NCBI RefSeq assembly: GCF_004365575.1
Contig: NZ_SOBG01000002.1
Span: 1-64,000 of the forward strand
DNA from: Hypnocyclicus thermotrophus
Lineage (GTDB): Bacteria > Fusobacteriota > Fusobacteriia > Fusobacteriales > Fusobacteriaceae
DNA: 64,000 bases
Direction of reading: 5' to 3'
Shown: positions 61,468 to 64,000 of the stretch, piece after piece
Layout of the letters: each line of letters opens with the position of its first letter
Position numbering within the stretch: the stretch's first letter is position 1
The notes under the pieces: model-generated
Database searches by the model: none
Told to the model about the DNA's origin: nothing
What the model saw: only the letters and a program-made list of their open reading frames with translations
Position numbers and translations under genes: made by a program

Positions 61468-62814
61468 ATGTATAAAAAAAAAATTAATAAAATAAAATCT
61501 TCTATGACCCCATCTGAAATACTCATATTATCTTTTATAATAATAATAACAATTGGGACGATACTTCTTAGTTTACCAGTTGCAAAATTAGATAAATCAG
61601 CTGGAGTATTTACCGCTCTTTTTACTGCTACTTCAGCAGTATCGGTTACAGGATTGTCTGTAGTAGATATAAGTAAAACATATTCATATTTTGGGAAAAC
61701 AGTTATACTTATACTTATTCAATTAGGTGGATTAGGAATAATGACTTTTTCATCAATATTAGCTTTATTAATAGGTAGAAAAATAAGTTATGAAGAGAAA
61801 AAAATATTGAAAGAAGATTTAAATCAAGAAGCACTTGGCGGAATAATTAGATTTGTAAGAAAAATCATTTATATTGTTCTTTCAATAGAAACTATAGGAG
61901 CAATTTTTTTATTTTTATCTTTTATAAAAATTATGCCTTTAAAAAAAGCTATATATTTTTCAATATTTCATTCAGTATCTGCATTTTGTAATGCAGGCTT
62001 TTCATTATTTAGCACAGGTTTAGAGGGGTTTTATGGAGATATAAATATAAATTTGGTTATATCGTTTTTAATAATTTTAGGTGGAATAGGGTTTGCTGTA
62101 ATTGATTCATTGATACAGTATATAAGAACAAAAAAAGCAAAATTTAATTTAACTTCAAAATTAGCGTTAATAATTACAGGGATTTTAATTATAGTTGGAT
62201 CTATTACTTTTTTTATTTTTGAAAGAAAAAATAATCTTACAATTGGAAATATGAGTTTATTTAATAAAATAATAGCATCATTTTTTCAAAGTGTAACAAC
62301 GAGAACAGCAGGATTTAATACAGTATCTATGTCAAATTTAAAACCAGCAACAATTTTTATGATGCTTATATTTATGATGATAGGAGCTTCACCTGGTTCT
62401 ACAGGTGGAGGAATAAAAACTACAACTTTTGGAGTTTTAGTTTTTTATATAATAGGCATAGTGAAAGGGCAAAAAGATATAAATATTTCTAATAGAAGAA
62501 TATCATGGGAAATATTAAATAGAGCACTTGTAATATTTGCAATATCAATTATATATGTATTATTTATAATTTTTTTAATATTAATGATAGAAGAAAAAGA
62601 TTTTATGAAAATCATTTTTGAAGTTGTTTCAGCGTTTGGTACAGTAGGATTATCTATGGGGATAACAGCTGATCTATCATTAGCTTCTAAGATACTTATA
62701 ATAATAACTATGCTTATTGGTAGAGTAGGACCTCTTACATTTGCATTAGCATTGGGAGAAAGAGCAAAAAGAATAAGTTATAGATATCCTAAAGAAAATA
62801 TTTTAGTAGGATAA
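61468..62814 (+). CDS. ktrB: Potassium uptake channel subunit KtrB (TrkH family)
   Basis: The 448-residue protein has eight main membrane helices with four selectivity-filter loops typical of TrkH/KtrB: SAVSVTGLSVVD, SVSAFCNAGFSLFS, VTTRTAGFNTV and EVVSAFGTVGLSMG. It conducts K+ (often Na+-dependent) inward. The start has GGAG 6-9 bases upstream. The regulatory subunit ktrA follows with a gap of 15 bases, so they are one operon. Confidence 0.95.
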   Translation: MYKKKINKIKSSMTPSEILILSFIIIITIGTILLSLPVAKLDKSAGVFTALFTATSAVSVTGLSVVDISKTYSYFGKTVILILIQLGGLGIMTFSSILALLIGRKISYEEKKILKEDLNQEALGGIIRFVRKIIYIVLSIETIGAIFLFLSFIKIMPLKKAIYFSIFHSVSAFCNAGFSLFSTGLEGFYGDININLVISFLIILGGIGFAVIDSLIQYIRTKKAKFNLTSKLALIITGILIIVGSITFFIFERKNNLTIGNMSLFNKIIASFFQSVTTRTAGFNTVSMSNLKPATIFMMLIFMMIGASPGSTGGGIKTTTFGVLVFYIIGIVKGQKDINISNRRISWEILNRALVIFAISIIYVLFIIFLILMIEEKDFMKIIFEVVSAFGTVGLSMGITADLSLASKILIIITMLIGRVGPLTFALALGERAKRISYRYPKENILVG

Positions 62815-62829
62815 TATATGGGAGGAATA

Positions 62830-63489
62830 ATGAAACAATATTTAGTAGTAGGATTAGGAAGATTTGGAAGTAGTATAGCTGAAACTTTATATAAAGCAGA
62901 TGAAAGTGTTTTAGCACTTGATATAGACGAAGAAATAATTCAAGAGGCAATAAATAATGATATTGTAGATAATGCAGTTGAAATAGATGCAACTGATGAA
63001 AAAAGTCTTCAAGATTTGGGTATAAATAATTTTGATGTAGCTTTTGTTTGTGTAGGAACAAATATACAAGCTAGTATACTTATAACCCTTACATTAAAAG
63101 AAATGGGAATAAAAAGAGTTATATGTAAAGCGGTAACAAAAGCTCACGGAAAAGTTTTAAAAAAAATAGGAGCAGATGAAGTTGTTTTTCCTGAAATTTA
63201 TATGGGGAAAAGAGTTGCTTTAGCAGAGATGGAAACTAATATAATAGAACATATGAAATTTTCCGAAGAATTTTTAATTATAGAAATAAAAGCACCAGCT
63301 AGTTTTGTAAATAGAAGTTTAATAGAACTTGATTTAAGAAAAGATTATAATGCAAATATTATAGCAATTAGAAGAGAGAGAGGAGATGCGGTTCTTAGTC
63401 CAAATGCAACAACTAAAATATTTGAAGGTGATACATTAATTGTTGCAACAGATGGTAGAACAGCTAAAAAATTGGAAGAATTAAAATAA
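62830..63489 (+). CDS. ktrA: Potassium uptake regulatory subunit KtrA (RCK/TrkA family)
   Basis: The 219-residue cytoplasmic protein has a Rossmann RCK-N domain ([15 protein letters not shown], Asp of ALDIDEE for NAD(H)/ATP binding) and a C-terminal RCK-C/TrkA-C domain (about 135-219). It forms a ring under KtrB and gates it by nucleotide and c-di-AMP binding in many bacteria. An ATG at 62818 is in frame, but GGGAGG lies between it and 62830, so the second ATG is used. mnmG starts 29 bases later on the same strand. Confidence 0.94.
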   Translation: MKQYLVVGLGRFGSSIAETLYKADESVLALDIDEEIIQEAINNDIVDNAVEIDATDEKSLQDLGINNFDVAFVCVGTNIQASILITLTLKEMGIKRVICKAVTKAHGKVLKKIGADEVVFPEIYMGKRVALAEMETNIIEHMKFSEEFLIIEIKAPASFVNRSLIELDLRKDYNANIIAIRRERGDAVLSPNATTKIFEGDTLIVATDGRTAKKLEELK

Positions 63490-63518
63490 TAGAGTTAAAA
63501 CAAATAATAGGAGGAAAA

Positions 63519-64000
63519 ATGTTTAATGAAAATTTTGATGTAATTGTAGTTGGCGCTGGACATGCAGGTTGTGAAGCAGCTTTAGCAGCAGCAAGAATGG
63601 GAATGAAAACAGCTATGTTTACAATTACACTTGATAATATAGGAATAATGTCATGTAATCCATCAATTGGAGGACCTGCTAAAAGTCATTTAGTTAAAGA
63701 AATAGATGCACTTGGTGGAGAAATGGGGAGAAATTCTGATAAAACTTTTGTTCAAATAAGAGTTTTAAATACAAGAAAAGGACCAGCGGTTAGATCACTA
63801 AGAGTGCAAAGTGATAAAAAAGCTTATCATAAAGAAATGAAAAAAACTATTGAAAATACAGAAAATTTATCAGCAATACAAGGGATTGTAACAGAACTTA
63901 TTGTAGAAAATAATGAAGTAAAAGGTGTAAAAACTAAAGAGGGACTTACATATTATGCAAAAGCGGTAGTACTTGCAACGGGGACATTTTTAAGAGGTCT
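63519..64000 (+). CDS. mnmG: tRNA uridine-5-carboxymethylaminomethyl modification enzyme MnmG (partial, 3' end outside window)
   Basis: The frame from an ATG with AGGAGG 5-10 bases upstream runs open to the end of the window (160 codons). It starts with the FAD-binding motif [19 protein letters not shown], then [26 protein letters not shown] and the [19 protein letters not shown] block, all diagnostic of MnmG (GidA). With MnmE it installs cmnm5 on wobble U34. Its mate mnmE is not in view. It follows ktrA by 29 bases and may share its transcript. Confidence 0.96.
   Translation, partial: MFNENFDVIVVGAGHAGCEAALAAARMGMKTAMFTITLDNIGIMSCNPSIGGPAKSHLVKEIDALGGEMGRNSDKTFVQIRVLNTRKGPAVRSLRVQSDKKAYHKEMKKTIENTENLSAIQGIVTELIVENNEVKGVKTKEGLTYYAKAVVLATGTFLRG

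Noticed and set aside
62789-63061. Minus-strand open frame across ktrB-ktrA
   Set aside because: It is opposite well-supported ktr genes and has Leu/His/Tyr-rich random composition.
1-64000. CRISPR arrays, insertion sequences, tRNA or rRNA genes
   Set aside because: No regularly spaced repeats, transposase-like frames, cloverleaf sequences or rRNA segments were seen on either strand by eye; a tRNA scan and repeat search would be needed to exclude them fully.

Overview
The window is very A+T-rich, tightly packed DNA from what looks like a member of the Fusobacteriota, possibly a free-living or aquatic lineage. Two sets of genes point there. One is a Gram-negative envelope set: an outer-membrane beta-barrel, a LolA-like periplasmic protein, an RND transporter, a lipoprotein and an EnvC-type LytM factor. 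The other is usually linked to Gram-positive bacteria: a PolC-type replicative polymerase with built-in exonuclease, RNase M5, KtrAB, LuxS and an HTH-containing pseudouridine kinase. The phylum is inferred from this mixture and from base composition. No rRNA, tRNA, CRISPR array, prophage or insertion sequence was seen.

Layout. 1-7.7 kb (+): the end of a split transketolase, then a long run with many overlaps: ftsX, envC-like, a two-TM protein, nadK, recN, two CheX-like genes, a tyrosine-recombinase homologue lacking key catalytic residues, and a TPR gene. 7.7-11.7 kb (+): luxS, era, a phosphoesterase and a 615-residue protein with a ParB/sulfiredoxin-type motif. 11.7-17.1 kb: trxA (-), a gene-poor stretch, rplM-rpsI with a clear promoter and structured leader, a soluble MCP-like protein, psuK-psuG (-) and a cold-shock gene. 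17.1-24.4 kb (-): TPR-GAF-GGDEF protein, polC and an SDR. 24.5-30.8 kb (-): two TetR genes, an MMPL/RND transporter, a LolA-like protein and an outer-membrane barrel, with ACATAC/GTATGT operators. 30.9-33.1 kb: folA (-), a small exported protein and a di-iron hydroxylase. 33.1-40.2 kb (+): an aromatic amino-acid operon (DAHP synthase, tyrA, aroA, aroC, pheA, fused aroE-aroK) behind a leader of about 340 nt. 40.2-50.8 kb: EamA transporter, Nudix, a giant double-kinase hybrid sensor, radical SAM and Crp genes, an MCP and an EAL phosphodiesterase. 51-64 kb: a DUF606 pair, lipoprotein, aminotransferase, rnmV, hemolysin III, holA, SPL-like radical SAM, DHH-CBS-nucleotidyltransferase fusion, CoA-type Nudix, AlaX, ktrB-ktrA and the start of mnmG.

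The most notable system is the RND/LolA-like/barrel operon. It has all the parts of an inner-to-outer-membrane lipid or hydrophobic-compound export route. Two of its proteins carry the same Asp/Ser/Phe-rich low-complexity segment, which suggests an undescribed docking tag. Signalling is the other theme: two MCP-type proteins, two CheX-like phosphatases, a diguanylate cyclase, an EAL protein and a two-kinase hybrid sensor, with no flagellar or cheA/cheY genes in view. Many intrinsic terminators are long A+T-rich hairpins that include the stop codon of the gene they end, and several serve both strands.
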